A DNA stretch of 64,000 nt from contig OW818695.1 of NCBI GenBank assembly GCA_942493345.1, forward strand, positions 2,418,001 to 2,482,000. Direction: 5' to 3'. This DNA comes from GWE2-42-39 sp942493345. Its GTDB lineage: Bacteria > Bacteroidota > Bacteroidia > Bacteroidales > Prolixibacteraceae. The position numbers and the translations under genes are program-made. Each line of letters starts with the position of its first letter. Within the stretch, counting starts at the first letter, position 1. Below are positions 9,442 through 19,030 of the stretch, one piece after another. Under the pieces are notes generated by a model. The model had not been told where the DNA came from and searched no databases. It saw only the letters and a list, made by a program, of their open reading frames with translations.

Positions 9442-11034
9442 TTATTTTTTAGGTAACACCTGATGACTGTTTGCCCATTCGTACCATTTGTCATTGAGTT
9501 CCTTAACCAACTCCGGATGGTCTTTTGCGATATTGATTTGTTCATCCCGGTCGGTGCGAAGATCATAAAGTTCCCAAACGCTATCGTTTACTGCTTTATA
9601 AGCTTTCCAATCTCCTTTTCGGATGGCTGAAAAACCGGAATGTTCCCAGAACATATATTCGTGTCCCTTTCCTTTTCCATTAACAATTGCAGGAATCAGG
9701 GAATTTCCTTCGATCGGAAATAATTCAGTTCCATCGGGATGAGTTTTGGGATATTTAGCGCCTGCGGCTTCTATCAGAGTTGGCATCAAATCGATCAGGT
9801 AGGCTGGTGTGTGATAAACTTTACCAACATTTTTTCCAATCTTTTCAGGCCAGCTTGCAATAAAAGGGGCTGAAATTCCACCTTCGTAGCTTTTTACCTT
9901 GTATTCGTAAAATGGAGTATTCGATACGTTTGCCCAACCAATACCGTAAGAAACACTGCTCGAAACAGATGGGTTATTAATGTCTTCAAACTTACCTCCG
10001 CCAAATTCTTTGTAAGGTTCAGCACATGCGCCGTTATCGGATAGAAAAATGATAAGTGTGTTATCCAGTTTTTTTAGGGAAGAAAGAGTATTGACCAACT
10101 TGCCAACGTTCTGATCGATGCAGTTCACCTGAGCAGCATAAACTGCCATCCGGAAATCAGACTCTTTTTTCTGAGCTTCATCAACCTCGCTCCAGTCCCG
10201 GACGCGGGAATCGCGGGGCGACAAAGGTATTTCGCGATCAAAAAGGTTCATTGCTTTCTGGCGTTGATAGCGTTCTTCCCGCAACACATCCCAGCCTTTC
10301 ATGTATTTGCCCACGAACTTTTCGTAGTCGGCCTTTTTTGCCTGAAGAGGCCAGTGCGGAGCATTGTATGCCAGATACAAAAAGAAAGGTTTTTCATCTT
10401 TTTGCTCTTTGATAAACTGAATGGCATTATCGGTAAACGCATCGGTTGTGTAGTATTCTCCTTCGGGCGCAGGCAATTTGGTATTGTCCGAGGTCAGTCC
10501 ACGGCCACCTGCCGGTTTCAGGTAACTACAAGCGCCTGCCAGGATTCCGTAATAGCGGTCGAACCCGCGTTGCAAAGGCCATTTCTCCTCGCCATGTATT
10601 CCCACATGCCACTTGCCCGCCATATAGGTGTGATATCCGGCTGGTTTCAACACTTCGGCAATGGTTACTCCTTGATGGTTCAAAAATCCACGATATCCGG
10701 GTACACCCGCATCATTTATATCTTTTCCTTTCTCCCGGCTCAACGGATCTTCAGCCATCAGCCCGATGCCCGTTTGATGTTGGAAAAGCCCGGTAAGCAA
10801 ACTGGCCCGGGTCGGACAACATCTGGCCGTATTATAAAACTGGCTAAAGCGAACTCCGTTTTTTGCGAGCTTATCGAGGTTCGGCGTTGGTATCTCGCTC
10901 CCGAAACAGCCCAGATCCGAAAAGCCCATATCGTCGGCCAGAATGACGATAATATTGGGTTTTTGCGCAACCGCAGTATTTATACTGACAATTGAAGCGA
11001 GGATAAGAAGTGATTTTTTACTTATTGTTTGCAT
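9442..11034 (-). CDS. family S1 sulfatase
   Basis: A 530-residue exported sulfatase with a cleavable signal (ending NTAVAQ). The formylglycine Cys is residue 72 in C-C-P-T-R, followed by ASLLTG. Metal ligands are ADD at 33-35 and LSDNG near 315; GKWHVG lies near 141. It shares the rare C-C-P-T-R form and overall build with the sulfatase at 6590-8281 (the KSYEGGxxxPFI segment, for example), so the two look like close relatives. It starts 14 bases after the upstream sulfatase gene ends. Confidence 0.92.
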   Translation of the reverse strand: MQTISKKSLLILASIVSINTAVAQKPNIIVILADDMGFSDLGCFGSEIPTPNLDKLAKNGVRFSQFYNTARCCPTRASLLTGLFQHQTGIGLMAEDPLSREKGKDINDAGVPGYRGFLNHQGVTIAEVLKPAGYHTYMAGKWHVGIHGEEKWPLQRGFDRYYGILAGACSYLKPAGGRGLTSDNTKLPAPEGEYYTTDAFTDNAIQFIKEQKDEKPFFLYLAYNAPHWPLQAKKADYEKFVGKYMKGWDVLREERYQRQKAMNLFDREIPLSPRDSRVRDWSEVDEAQKKESDFRMAVYAAQVNCIDQNVGKLVNTLSSLKKLDNTLIIFLSDNGACAEPYKEFGGGKFEDINNPSVSSSVSYGIGWANVSNTPFYEYKVKSYEGGISAPFIASWPEKIGKNVGKVYHTPAYLIDLMPTLIEAAGAKYPKTHPDGTELFPIEGNSLIPAIVNGKGKGHEYMFWEHSGFSAIRKGDWKAYKAVNDSVWELYDLRTDRDEQINIAKDHPELVKELNDKWYEWANSHQVLPKK

Positions 11035-11048
11035 TGAACTGTGATTAA

Positions 11049-12434
11049 TTATTCGCCCGTTTCACCTTGAGCATTTTTAGGCTGATGATCAGTAGCTTCC
11101 ATCTCGGTAGCCTGCCCTTTATCTCCACAGGAAGCCATCCATTCTTTTAACGCTTTGTCCATCCGTTGAATAACCTGTTTATTTTCAGGATTACCGGAAA
11201 TGTCATTTATACAATATTTGTCTTTTTCAAGGTCGTAAAGTTCAATCGCAGGACGATGCTGGTATTTATTGGTTATTTCAAAAGCATGAGAATCGTTTTT
11301 CGCGATTTCCTGCCATTTCTTAAATAGTTTGCCTTTCGTTTCCGTATTCTGAAAGGCTGCTTCCGGGGTTAAATTAACAATGTAACGATATTTCTTATCG
11401 GCCACCGACCGTATTCCGTAATACTCGCTGCCACTAAAAATTCCGCGGGTTGTTTGTAACGAAAAAGTATATTGCTTGTTCTCTTCGGTTTTCCCGGTAA
11501 TTAGTGACACAATGCTTTTCCCATCCAATTGAGAAGATGCTTTTACCCCGGCAATTTCAAGAAAAGTAGGCACAATATCAACAAATTCGACAATGGCATC
11601 GGATGTTGTTTTTGGTTTTATGACTCCCGGCCAGCGGACGACATAGGCTGAATGTACCCCGGCATCGTAACAGGTCCATTTGGCAAACGGAAGACTGTTT
11701 CCCTGCTCGCTTAAATAAACCACAACGGATTTATCTTTCATTTTGTATTTATCCAATGTCTGTAGCAAAGTCCCGAACTCTCCATCCATGTAGTTGATTT
11801 CGGCCAGGTACTTACAAAAATCTTTTCTGGTTTCAGGAATATCGACATAAAATGGAGGAAGTTTTAATTTTTCAGGATTAAACTGATCGGGATTCCCTTT
11901 ATTCCATGGCGTATGCGGTTGATTCGACATTACAAAAAGGCAAAAAGGCTGGTGTTTGGCATTACAAGTATTAATAAACGAATCGACTGCTGCAAAATTA
12001 ATTTCGTTGCCTTTTGTTAGCGGCGCATAAAGATCCCACGGGAATACCGTTTCAGGCTGAACATGCGATTTCCCGATTAATGCAATCTGATAACCGGCTG
12101 GCTTGAGGTGTTGAACGATACTAAGCGTTCCCTCCTTTGCCATCGTGTGGTTTGGATAAGCCCCTGTTTTAACAGGCCAAAGTCCGGTGTAAAGATTGTG
12201 ACGAGTAGGCGAACACATCGGAGCGGCCTGGTAACCTTTGGTAAAACGTATGCCCTCTGTTGCAAACTTGTCGATATTTGGCGTTTTGGAGTCCACGCTG
12301 CCATAGCACCCCAAATCGTAATACGAACAATCGTCGGACATAAACAATACCAAATTAGGCTTTTGGCTGATTTGAGCAGATAAAGTAAAGGTTGCAAAAG
12401 CTGCGATGGTTGTAACTATTGATTTTTGTTTCAT
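11049..12434 (-). CDS. family S1 sulfatase, heparan-N-sulfatase-like build
   Basis: A 461-residue exported sulfatase. The formylglycine Cys is residue 74 in C-S-P-T-R. The following HNLYTGLWPVKTGAYPNH differs from the usual ASLLTG, and SDD at 33-35 supplies metal ligands. GKSHVQPE replaces the common GKWHLG, and LSEQG appears where most sulfatases have SDNG. These changes are typical of the compact sulfamidase/N-sulfatase-like branch but do not prove the substrate. It is 24 bases downstream of the next sulfatase gene. Confidence 0.88.
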   Translation of the reverse strand: MKQKSIVTTIAAFATFTLSAQISQKPNLVLFMSDDCSYYDLGCYGSVDSKTPNIDKFATEGIRFTKGYQAAPMCSPTRHNLYTGLWPVKTGAYPNHTMAKEGTLSIVQHLKPAGYQIALIGKSHVQPETVFPWDLYAPLTKGNEINFAAVDSFINTCNAKHQPFCLFVMSNQPHTPWNKGNPDQFNPEKLKLPPFYVDIPETRKDFCKYLAEINYMDGEFGTLLQTLDKYKMKDKSVVVYLSEQGNSLPFAKWTCYDAGVHSAYVVRWPGVIKPKTTSDAIVEFVDIVPTFLEIAGVKASSQLDGKSIVSLITGKTEENKQYTFSLQTTRGIFSGSEYYGIRSVADKKYRYIVNLTPEAAFQNTETKGKLFKKWQEIAKNDSHAFEITNKYQHRPAIELYDLEKDKYCINDISGNPENKQVIQRMDKALKEWMASCGDKGQATEMEATDHQPKNAQGETGE

Positions 12435-12458
12435 CGTGATAAGTTGTTATCTTTTAAT

Positions 12459-13835
12459 TTATTGAATTCCTAATTCATGAGGTTTCTGTCCGGTAACAGG
12501 ATATGGGATTTCGAAATCCCTTTTCGTATCGCCTTGTTCTTTCATCCAATCGTCAAGCATTTGACGCATCTTTTTTACCTCTTTCTGATATTTTTTACTA
12601 TCAACCAGGTTCGTTTGTTCCAATGGATCATTTTGAATATCGTAAAATTCTTCGGCAGGACGAACAAAATACTTTTGAATAATTGCAGCCGCTTTCACAT
12701 CGGTTTTTGCAGCCTCATCCCACGAATCCCAATAAGCGCCAGCATTTGGTTTTCGAAGAATATCGGAATGATTGCTGTGGTAACAATCGGGTCTCAGGTT
12801 CAGAATATATTTGTATCGGTCGCTCCGGATACTTCGAATCGGATAAACATTCATATTACCATCGCCGCTGTGGGTGGTAAAAATATATTCCCTGTGATTA
12901 TCCGCTTTCCCTTCCAGTACATTTTTAAACGATTTTCCATCCAGATCGTCAGGAATCTTACTTCCGGTTATATCCAGAAGGGTCGGAAAAATATCGATCC
13001 AGCTTACCATTGCATTGGTGCGGGTGTCGGGCTTTATATGGCCGGGCCAAACAATCACTAAAGGAACTTTTATTCCGGCATCGTATAAATTCCATTTGCC
13101 AAAAGGCCATTGTCCGCCATTGTCGGCAGTATAGATGAAAATGAAATTATCTCCAAATTTTTCCTGTACCAGTTTGTATATTTTTCCCATTTCATCATCA
13201 AGTCCGGTGATATCGGAATAATATTCAGCCCAATGTTCACGGGTTTCTTTCGTATCGATAAAATAGGATGGAAGTTTTAATGCAGCAGGGTCGTAAATAT
13301 TTTTGGTAGTCCATGGCACATGTGGACGACGGTCGCCAACGAACAAGCAAACCGGTTGGTCTGGATTATTCTTTCTGAAATATTCAGAAACATTGTTATA
13401 CAGATTCACCCGCGGTTCTGAATAAAAATCGAAACCACACTCTTTATTCATTTTATCGTGAGCAACTTTACCGAATCCCAGCGCGTTGTACCCTGATTCC
13501 TGAAGTTTTGTAGTTAAAACCAGCGTTCCCGGTTTCGGATAAGTGTGATTCGCCTCTGCTCCGTTCCGTGCCGGCATCAAACCTGTTAATAGCGCTGCCC
13601 GGCTTGGGGCACAGGCGGGTGAAGCGATAAAAGCATTATCGAAAGTTAAACCAGCTTTGGCCAGCTTTTCAGCAGTAGGTGTCTGCAAAACCGGAGCTCC
13701 GTATATACTTACATCAGCGCGGCTTTGATCGTCGGCCAGATAGATAACAATATTGGGTCTCGTTTGCCCAGAACAATATAACCCAAAAATTAATATAGAG
13801 GCGACAACGAAAGTGTACCTGACCATTTTATTCAT
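12459..13835 (-). CDS. family S1 sulfatase, sulfamidase-like
   Basis: A 458-residue exported or lipid-anchored sulfatase; LIFGLYCSG could be a lipobox. The formylglycine Cys is residue 75 in C-A-P-S-R, followed by AALLTGLMPARNGAEANH. ADD is at 34-36 and TADNGG lies near residue 236. It belongs to the same compact branch as its downstream neighbour (shared GKWxxYDAG and VSWIDIFPTLLDI-type segments). It is the first gene of the sulfatase run, separated from susD by a 237-base spacer with a terminator, so this run needs its own promoter or read-through. Confidence 0.9.
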   Translation of the reverse strand: MNKMVRYTFVVASILIFGLYCSGQTRPNIVIYLADDQSRADVSIYGAPVLQTPTAEKLAKAGLTFDNAFIASPACAPSRAALLTGLMPARNGAEANHTYPKPGTLVLTTKLQESGYNALGFGKVAHDKMNKECGFDFYSEPRVNLYNNVSEYFRKNNPDQPVCLFVGDRRPHVPWTTKNIYDPAALKLPSYFIDTKETREHWAEYYSDITGLDDEMGKIYKLVQEKFGDNFIFIYTADNGGQWPFGKWNLYDAGIKVPLVIVWPGHIKPDTRTNAMVSWIDIFPTLLDITGSKIPDDLDGKSFKNVLEGKADNHREYIFTTHSGDGNMNVYPIRSIRSDRYKYILNLRPDCYHSNHSDILRKPNAGAYWDSWDEAAKTDVKAAAIIQKYFVRPAEEFYDIQNDPLEQTNLVDSKKYQKEVKKMRQMLDDWMKEQGDTKRDFEIPYPVTGQKPHELGIQ

Positions 13836-14010
13836 TTTTACTTTTTAATCTCCAGTTTGATTAATTAATCTTCAAATGGTTTAATTTCCATGATTATTCC
13901 TTTTCCAATTTTTATTCGTAAAAACCTGAAATTTAACCATTCAAACAAACTCCTTAGCAACTGCTTAAATATGGCTTTTATCTGCAATCTCATAAAATTA
14001 AAAAAAATTC

Positions 14011-14051
14011 AATAGACTGCCCCTGTATGACAATTACAGAGACAGTCTATT
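14011..14051 (-). terminator. rho-independent terminator after susD of PUL-A
   Basis: A perfect 9-bp stem (AATAGACTG at 14011-14019 with CAGTCTATT at 14043-14051), extended by CTGTA/TACAG within the loop. On the minus strand it is followed by a T-rich tract (complement of the A run near 13998-14010). It lies just past the susD stop at 14073 and would separate the susCD message from the sulfatase genes. Confidence 0.7.
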
Positions 14052-14072
14052 CGCCTTATAATGAAGCACAAT

Positions 14073-15542
14073 TTAGTATCCGGGATTCTGTTCACAAAGT
14101 GAATTGGCCGTTATCTCGGTTTGTGGAATTGGAAAAAGTTTATGGTGGTCGTCGGCAATCGTGATTCCTCTGGCTTTAGCAGAGCTTATGAATTTTCCGT
14201 GACGGAGTAAATCCTGTCTGCGCAGTCTTTCACCAAATAATTCCCATCCTCTTTCATCGAGTATCCGGTTGCGCAATGTTTCTTTTGTGAAACTTGAGAG
14301 AACAAGAGGAGTTGTTAAACCAGCTCGGGTGCGCACCAATTGGATCAAATCCAATGCTTCCTGTGTAGGCCCGTTCAATTCGTTCAATGCTTCGGCGCGC
14401 GACAGCAAAATGTCGGCATAGCGGATTACCGCTATGTCATTCCCGTTACTGTTTCCAACGGCATTCACATCCGGCGGATATTTGAAGGAACGGGTATTGT
14501 CCTGATTCAATAATGAAACTTTCTTCCCTGCAGTATTAATGTATTCGGTAATAATCACACCTTTCCGTTTATCGTTCGGGTCGAAAGAGTTAAAAAATGA
14601 ATCTTTCAGCCTGTCCATACGGGCCCAGTTTCTCATGTTGGGCAAAAACGGCATTGACCCGTCCACTTTTGAAGCATAGGAAGGAGGGAAAGCCCCGTTA
14701 ATAAATTCGTTGGCCGGGGTCAGAGGACTGCAAGGATAAACCCACACAAATTCTTTTTGTTTTTCTTCGTTTTCAACAGTAAACAAAGTAGTATAGTCTG
14801 ACCATAAAGAGTAAATGCCGGTGTCCATTAATTTTTTGGCTGTGTCGGCACACTTCTGCCACTGTTTGGTGTTCAGGTAAAATTTTGTCAAATATCCCAA
14901 GGCCGCGCCTTTTGTAGCCCTGCCATACTGATAGCCGGAAAGCTGTCCAAGGTTTGGCAATACATTAGCTACTTCGCTGAACTCTTTTTCAAGGAATGTC
15001 TGCATTTCTGCATCGGTACAACGCGCCATTTCAAGGTCGCCAATGGTGCTAAGGCGCAATGGAACTGGTCCCCAATCTCCGTAAAGAATGTAATATGCAG
15101 AAGCCCTTACAAATTGAGCCTCGGCTTTCAACCGTGCTTTCACTGTTTCATCAAGCGGAGCCTTGTCAATATTTTCCAAAACAAGGTTGCAATTCCGGAT
15201 TGAATAGTAACAGTTGTTCCATAATCCGGTCCAGTGGGTAGGATAGGATGCATCCCAGGTAAAGGCTAACATTACAGTTGCCTGAAGGTTTACAGCGCCA
15301 CCTGTTTCCCAGAATTGGTCACAGGTCCATTCTTCCTGAAACCAAACGTTGCCGCCAAAATTATCGGTAATTTGTGCGTCGCGATACGCACCGAAGAGTA
15401 CCCTTTCAACTCCGTTCGCAGAGTTGAATAAAGTAGATGGATCAAGCTGGGAGAATACCTCCTCATCCAATACGTCGTTACAGCTGGAAAACAATAGTAA
15501 TGTTCCCAAAAATGCTGATGATAAATAATATCTTAATTTCAT
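14073..15542 (-). CDS. SusD/RagB-family glycan-binding lipoprotein (PUL-A)
   Basis: A 489-residue outer-membrane lipoprotein with lipobox LFSSC near residue 20. The N-terminal SusD-like part (VLDEEVFSQLDPSTLF) and the C-terminal RagB signature (IRYADILLSRAEALNEL; RRQDLLRHGKFI; LFPIPQTEI) are clear. SusD proteins sit on the cell surface as lids on the SusC channel and bind the oligosaccharide to be imported. It begins 18 bases after susC ends, the standard pairing. Confidence 0.95.
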   Translation of the reverse strand: MKLRYYLSSAFLGTLLLFSSCNDVLDEEVFSQLDPSTLFNSANGVERVLFGAYRDAQITDNFGGNVWFQEEWTCDQFWETGGAVNLQATVMLAFTWDASYPTHWTGLWNNCYYSIRNCNLVLENIDKAPLDETVKARLKAEAQFVRASAYYILYGDWGPVPLRLSTIGDLEMARCTDAEMQTFLEKEFSEVANVLPNLGQLSGYQYGRATKGAALGYLTKFYLNTKQWQKCADTAKKLMDTGIYSLWSDYTTLFTVENEEKQKEFVWVYPCSPLTPANEFINGAFPPSYASKVDGSMPFLPNMRNWARMDRLKDSFFNSFDPNDKRKGVIITEYINTAGKKVSLLNQDNTRSFKYPPDVNAVGNSNGNDIAVIRYADILLSRAEALNELNGPTQEALDLIQLVRTRAGLTTPLVLSSFTKETLRNRILDERGWELFGERLRRQDLLRHGKFISSAKARGITIADDHHKLFPIPQTEITANSLCEQNPGY

Positions 15543-15560
15543 GATGTTATCTCATTTAAA

Positions 15561-18500
15561 TTAAAAACCTAATTCCAAACCTAAAATAAATGTCCTGGCA
15601 ACAGGATATGAGTTGAAATCAATTTTCAAGCTGCTGTCGCCATTCGAGTTCGTTGAAGGATCCTGCCCGGTATATTTCGTTAATGTATAAAGATTTTGTC
15701 CGCTAATATATACGTTCACCCGATCAAATATTTTCTTGTTTCTTAACGGGACTTGATAACTCAACTGCGCAGTCTGAAGCCTGATATAAGAAGCATCCTC
15801 AACGGTAAGATCGCTTACGGCTTTGTTTCCTTGTCCGGCCGGATTAACAAACGATGGATATTTGGTAGAAGGATTTTCCGGGGTCCAGCGGTTCAGGTAT
15901 GGTTCGGCCATTCTGTTTCGGCGGTGACTAACCGGATAGTACGTTTCAACTTTTGAATTATTTAGCATACGAACCCCGGCGGCGCCATCGATAAAGAAAT
16001 TAAGCTGGAAATTTCTGTATTCAATTACGTTTGTTAAACCCATTGTAATCGATGGAATTGATTTCCCAAGGATTACACGGTCTGATGTATTGACTACTTT
16101 GTCGCCATTCATATCCACGAATTTCACATCGCCGGGTTTTACAGGATCTCTCGTTCCTGATGCTGTAATTTCTTCCTGGGTCTGCCAAATTCCATTGGTT
16201 TTGTAGCCATAAAACGAACTCAATGTTTCGCCAACCTTGATGATGGCAATTTGAGTGGTTGACTGTCCGGCATCGGTATGAATAATTTCAGAAATATCGC
16301 CCGTGTCAGTTACCTTGTTTTTCAAGGTGCTAAAATTCAAACTTGTATTCCATTTGACTTTGCCAGTCAGGTTCCTTGAATCAATTGTGAATTCAAAACC
16401 ATTATTTCGAATATTACCAATGTTCGACATGATGGAGGTATATCCGGTAGATGCAGGAATTGGCAAATCAAACAACATATCAAATGTGTTTTTTTGGAAA
16501 TAATCCATAGAAAGCGAGATCCGGTTATCAATGAATCCCATATCGAACCCAACATTAATTTGTTCGGTAGTTTCCCATTTTAAATTAGGATTCGCGATTC
16601 GAGTAGGCGCAAATGTTACATATTGCTGACCGCCAAGGATGACTGCTGCACCCTGGCCAAAAGTGGTAAGGGAAAGGAAATTGCCAATATCCTGGTTCCC
16701 CGTCCGGCCTATACTTGACCTGAATTTTAATGAGCTGAAAACATTCAGATCTTTGATAAACTGATATTCGTGCATTTTCCAGGCAAAAGCTCCCGAAGGG
16801 AAATAACCGTATTTGCTGTTTGTACCGAAACGGGAAGAACCATCGACCCTTAACGTGGCGGTAAAAAGGAATTTATCGAACAAATTATAATTGGCACGTC
16901 CAATGTACGAAAGAAGTTTGTTGTTATTCTTCGAGCTGTCCATGGAATACAGTGCAGCATTGGCAAGTCCCATATTATTGGTTCTCGATTCATCAACCGG
17001 GAAACCCTTCCCGGTACCCGAAAAATTGATATTTATAAATTTCTGATAGGTAATGCCTCCCATGACAGTAAAACTACTGTTGTTCTCCAGTTCCCGGTGA
17101 TAAGTAGTTGTGAGCTCTCCCAGATAATTGTTCCTGATACCGGTCAAAACGGTTCCTACGCCAGAGTTGGCTCTGCCGTCTTTTGTTAAGCGCGACACAT
17201 AGGTGTCTCTCCGGCTATTTCTGGTATCAAAACCAACATTCAATTTTGCTGTCCAACCTTTTAGAATGGTATATTCCCCAAATACAGTCCCCAATGTTCT
17301 GTAATTCGCTGTTTCGCTGGTTTTACCATAAACCAGTGCCAGTGGGTTATCCAGGTTAAGCATAGAAGATGTCTGATAATTTCCGGTTGCATCATAAACA
17401 CTCAGGGTTGGGTCGAACCCTCTGGCAGCATAAAGCGCACTCCCCTCTTCATTGGTGCTAAAACCTACCGGAACCACATTGTCATGCGTGTAAGAGGTCG
17501 AAAAGTTGATTCCAAACAGCATTTTATTTGCCCTGTGTTCCAGGTTCAGTCTCGAGTCATAGCGCTCGTATCCGGAAGTAATCAATACTCCGTCCTGGCT
17601 GAAGTAATTTAAAGAGGCAAAATATTTGGTGTTGTTACTTCCCCCCGTAAAAGATAAACTGTGACTTTGCACCATGGCATTTTGTAATAATTCATTCTGC
17701 CAGTTGGTGCCACCTTCTTGTATGTCGGCAATCCGCTCCGTTTCTGAAACATTCGATCCTGGTGTCTCTAAAATTTTATTCAATGTTGTTTTGTAATCTT
17801 CGGCACTGAGTACATCAATCATATTTATTGCAGATTGAACACCAACATATCCATTGTAATTAATTTTCATGGCACCCGAAGAACCTTTTTTTGTTGTTAC
17901 GAGAATAACCCCGTTAGCTCCCCTGGCTCCATAAATTGCTGTTGCCGATGCGTCCTTTAATATTTCTATTGACTCAATATCGGAAGGGTTGATGTTACTG
18001 ATGGGGCTTCGGGGAACCCGGACTCCGGGCATGGTAGCTCCTGTTCCGGAAATAACCTGACTGGTTTCAATCGGTAAGCCATCAATAACATACAAAGGTC
18101 CGGAGCCAGCATTAACAGAACCGGCCCCACGTATTTGTACAGTTGTCCCGCCACCGGGTTCGGTGCTGGCTTGTGTGATTTGAACACCGGCAGCCTTTCC
18201 TTGTAAAAGACCTGCAATTGTAGGTGCTACCCCTTTGTTCATGTCTTCTTTTCGAAGCGAAGACACAGAACCGGTAAGATCACTCTTTTTTACAGTTCCA
18301 TAGCCAATGGCAACAACTTCTTCAATTCCAACGGTTTCTTCTGCCATGGTTACATTGATTGATTCCTTGCCTGCAACCGATATCTCTTGCGATTTCATTC
18401 CAACAAACGAAAAAACCAAAATGGCATTGCCAGGAACATTTGTCAGGGAGTACTTCCCTTCGACATCCGTTATCATTCCGGTTGTTGTCCCTTTTACCAC

Positions 18501-18947
18501 AACAGAAACCCCGGGAAGCGGATCCCCTGATGAGTCGGTGACTTTCCCTTTCATGGTTACGGTTTGCTGCAAAGCCTTTCCCGGTTCAGTTCTTTCTTTT
18601 AAAATAATCTGCCGGTTGTGAATCTCAAAATCAACGCTTGCTTGCTGGCAAATAAACTCCAGAATTTCGTTGACATTTTTGTTCTCAAAATCCATTGAAA
18701 ACTTTTTGTTGAAGTCGAAAATCTCATCTTTGTATAAAAAGATGTAGTTGGTCTGATCCTCAATTGACTGCAAAACCTGCCGGATGTCGGCATTTTTAAG
18801 ATTGAGCGACAAGTTTGTTCCCTGCGAATACGAATTCGCGAAAGTGACAAAAACTAACAAGGTAAAGACTAACGTAAGTTTCATTCTTCTGAAAATTTTT
18901 AGCAATCCCTCACCCGGAGGAAAATGCATTTTACACTTTTTTTCCAT
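15561..18947 (-). CDS. SusC/RagA-family TonB-dependent transporter with STN domain (PUL-A)
   Basis: An 1128-residue outer-membrane receptor. After a signal peptide (about residues 22-42) comes an STN secretin/TonB short domain (about 45-112: LSLNLKNADIRQVLQSI). Then come a CarboxypepD_reg-like domain (about 128-208: GKVTDSSGDPLPGVSV), a TonB-box-like EEVVAIGYGTVKKSDL, a plug and a long beta-barrel ending in LGLELGF. The STN domain is what contacts FecR anti-sigma factors, and a fecR and an ECF sigma gene lie directly upstream. This transporter therefore both imports the oligosaccharide and reports its presence across the envelope. Confidence 0.96.
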   Translation of the reverse strand: MEKKCKMHFPPGEGLLKIFRRMKLTLVFTLLVFVTFANSYSQGTNLSLNLKNADIRQVLQSIEDQTNYIFLYKDEIFDFNKKFSMDFENKNVNEILEFICQQASVDFEIHNRQIILKERTEPGKALQQTVTMKGKVTDSSGDPLPGVSVVVKGTTTGMITDVEGKYSLTNVPGNAILVFSFVGMKSQEISVAGKESINVTMAEETVGIEEVVAIGYGTVKKSDLTGSVSSLRKEDMNKGVAPTIAGLLQGKAAGVQITQASTEPGGGTTVQIRGAGSVNAGSGPLYVIDGLPIETSQVISGTGATMPGVRVPRSPISNINPSDIESIEILKDASATAIYGARGANGVILVTTKKGSSGAMKINYNGYVGVQSAINMIDVLSAEDYKTTLNKILETPGSNVSETERIADIQEGGTNWQNELLQNAMVQSHSLSFTGGSNNTKYFASLNYFSQDGVLITSGYERYDSRLNLEHRANKMLFGINFSTSYTHDNVVPVGFSTNEEGSALYAARGFDPTLSVYDATGNYQTSSMLNLDNPLALVYGKTSETANYRTLGTVFGEYTILKGWTAKLNVGFDTRNSRRDTYVSRLTKDGRANSGVGTVLTGIRNNYLGELTTTYHRELENNSSFTVMGGITYQKFININFSGTGKGFPVDESRTNNMGLANAALYSMDSSKNNNKLLSYIGRANYNLFDKFLFTATLRVDGSSRFGTNSKYGYFPSGAFAWKMHEYQFIKDLNVFSSLKFRSSIGRTGNQDIGNFLSLTTFGQGAAVILGGQQYVTFAPTRIANPNLKWETTEQINVGFDMGFIDNRISLSMDYFQKNTFDMLFDLPIPASTGYTSIMSNIGNIRNNGFEFTIDSRNLTGKVKWNTSLNFSTLKNKVTDTGDISEIIHTDAGQSTTQIAIIKVGETLSSFYGYKTNGIWQTQEEITASGTRDPVKPGDVKFVDMNGDKVVNTSDRVILGKSIPSITMGLTNVIEYRNFQLNFFIDGAAGVRMLNNSKVETYYPVSHRRNRMAEPYLNRWTPENPSTKYPSFVNPAGQGNKAVSDLTVEDASYIRLQTAQLSYQVPLRNKKIFDRVNVYISGQNLYTLTKYTGQDPSTNSNGDSSLKIDFNSYPVARTFILGLELGF

Positions 18948-18959
18948 ACATTTGATTCG

Positions 18960-19030
18960 TTAAATAATTAGCAATATTAAATTTAACTGACAAGCCGGGA
19001 TTAGTGTGGGGACACTGCCTGGCTTTTTTT
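18960..19030 (+). ncRNA. candidate antisense small RNA opposite the susC leader
   Basis: On the plus strand, antisense to the PUL-A susC leader, there is a -7-like TACATTTG at 18947-18954. About 40 bases later comes a hairpin (AAGCC at 18992-18996 with GGCTT at 19021-19025, inner AGTGT/ACACT) followed by seven T (19024-19030). Since susC and fecR both run on the minus strand, this plus-strand terminator has no sense gene to end. The layout resembles the DonS-type antisense RNAs found at susC leaders in Bacteroides. No good -33 TTTG is seen, so the promoter is weak evidence. Confidence 0.35.
18992..19030 (+). terminator. plus-strand rho-independent terminator between fecR and susC
   Basis: A GC-containing hairpin with a GGGG loop, then seven T on the plus strand. 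In the minus-strand reading the A run precedes the stem, so it would not end fecR transcription efficiently. It is best explained as the end of an antisense transcript. Confidence 0.6.

Noticed and set aside
10264..10995. Plus-strand open frame of 243 codons inside a sulfatase gene
   Set aside because: It mirrors the sulfatase codons on the opposite strand and encodes no recognisable protein.
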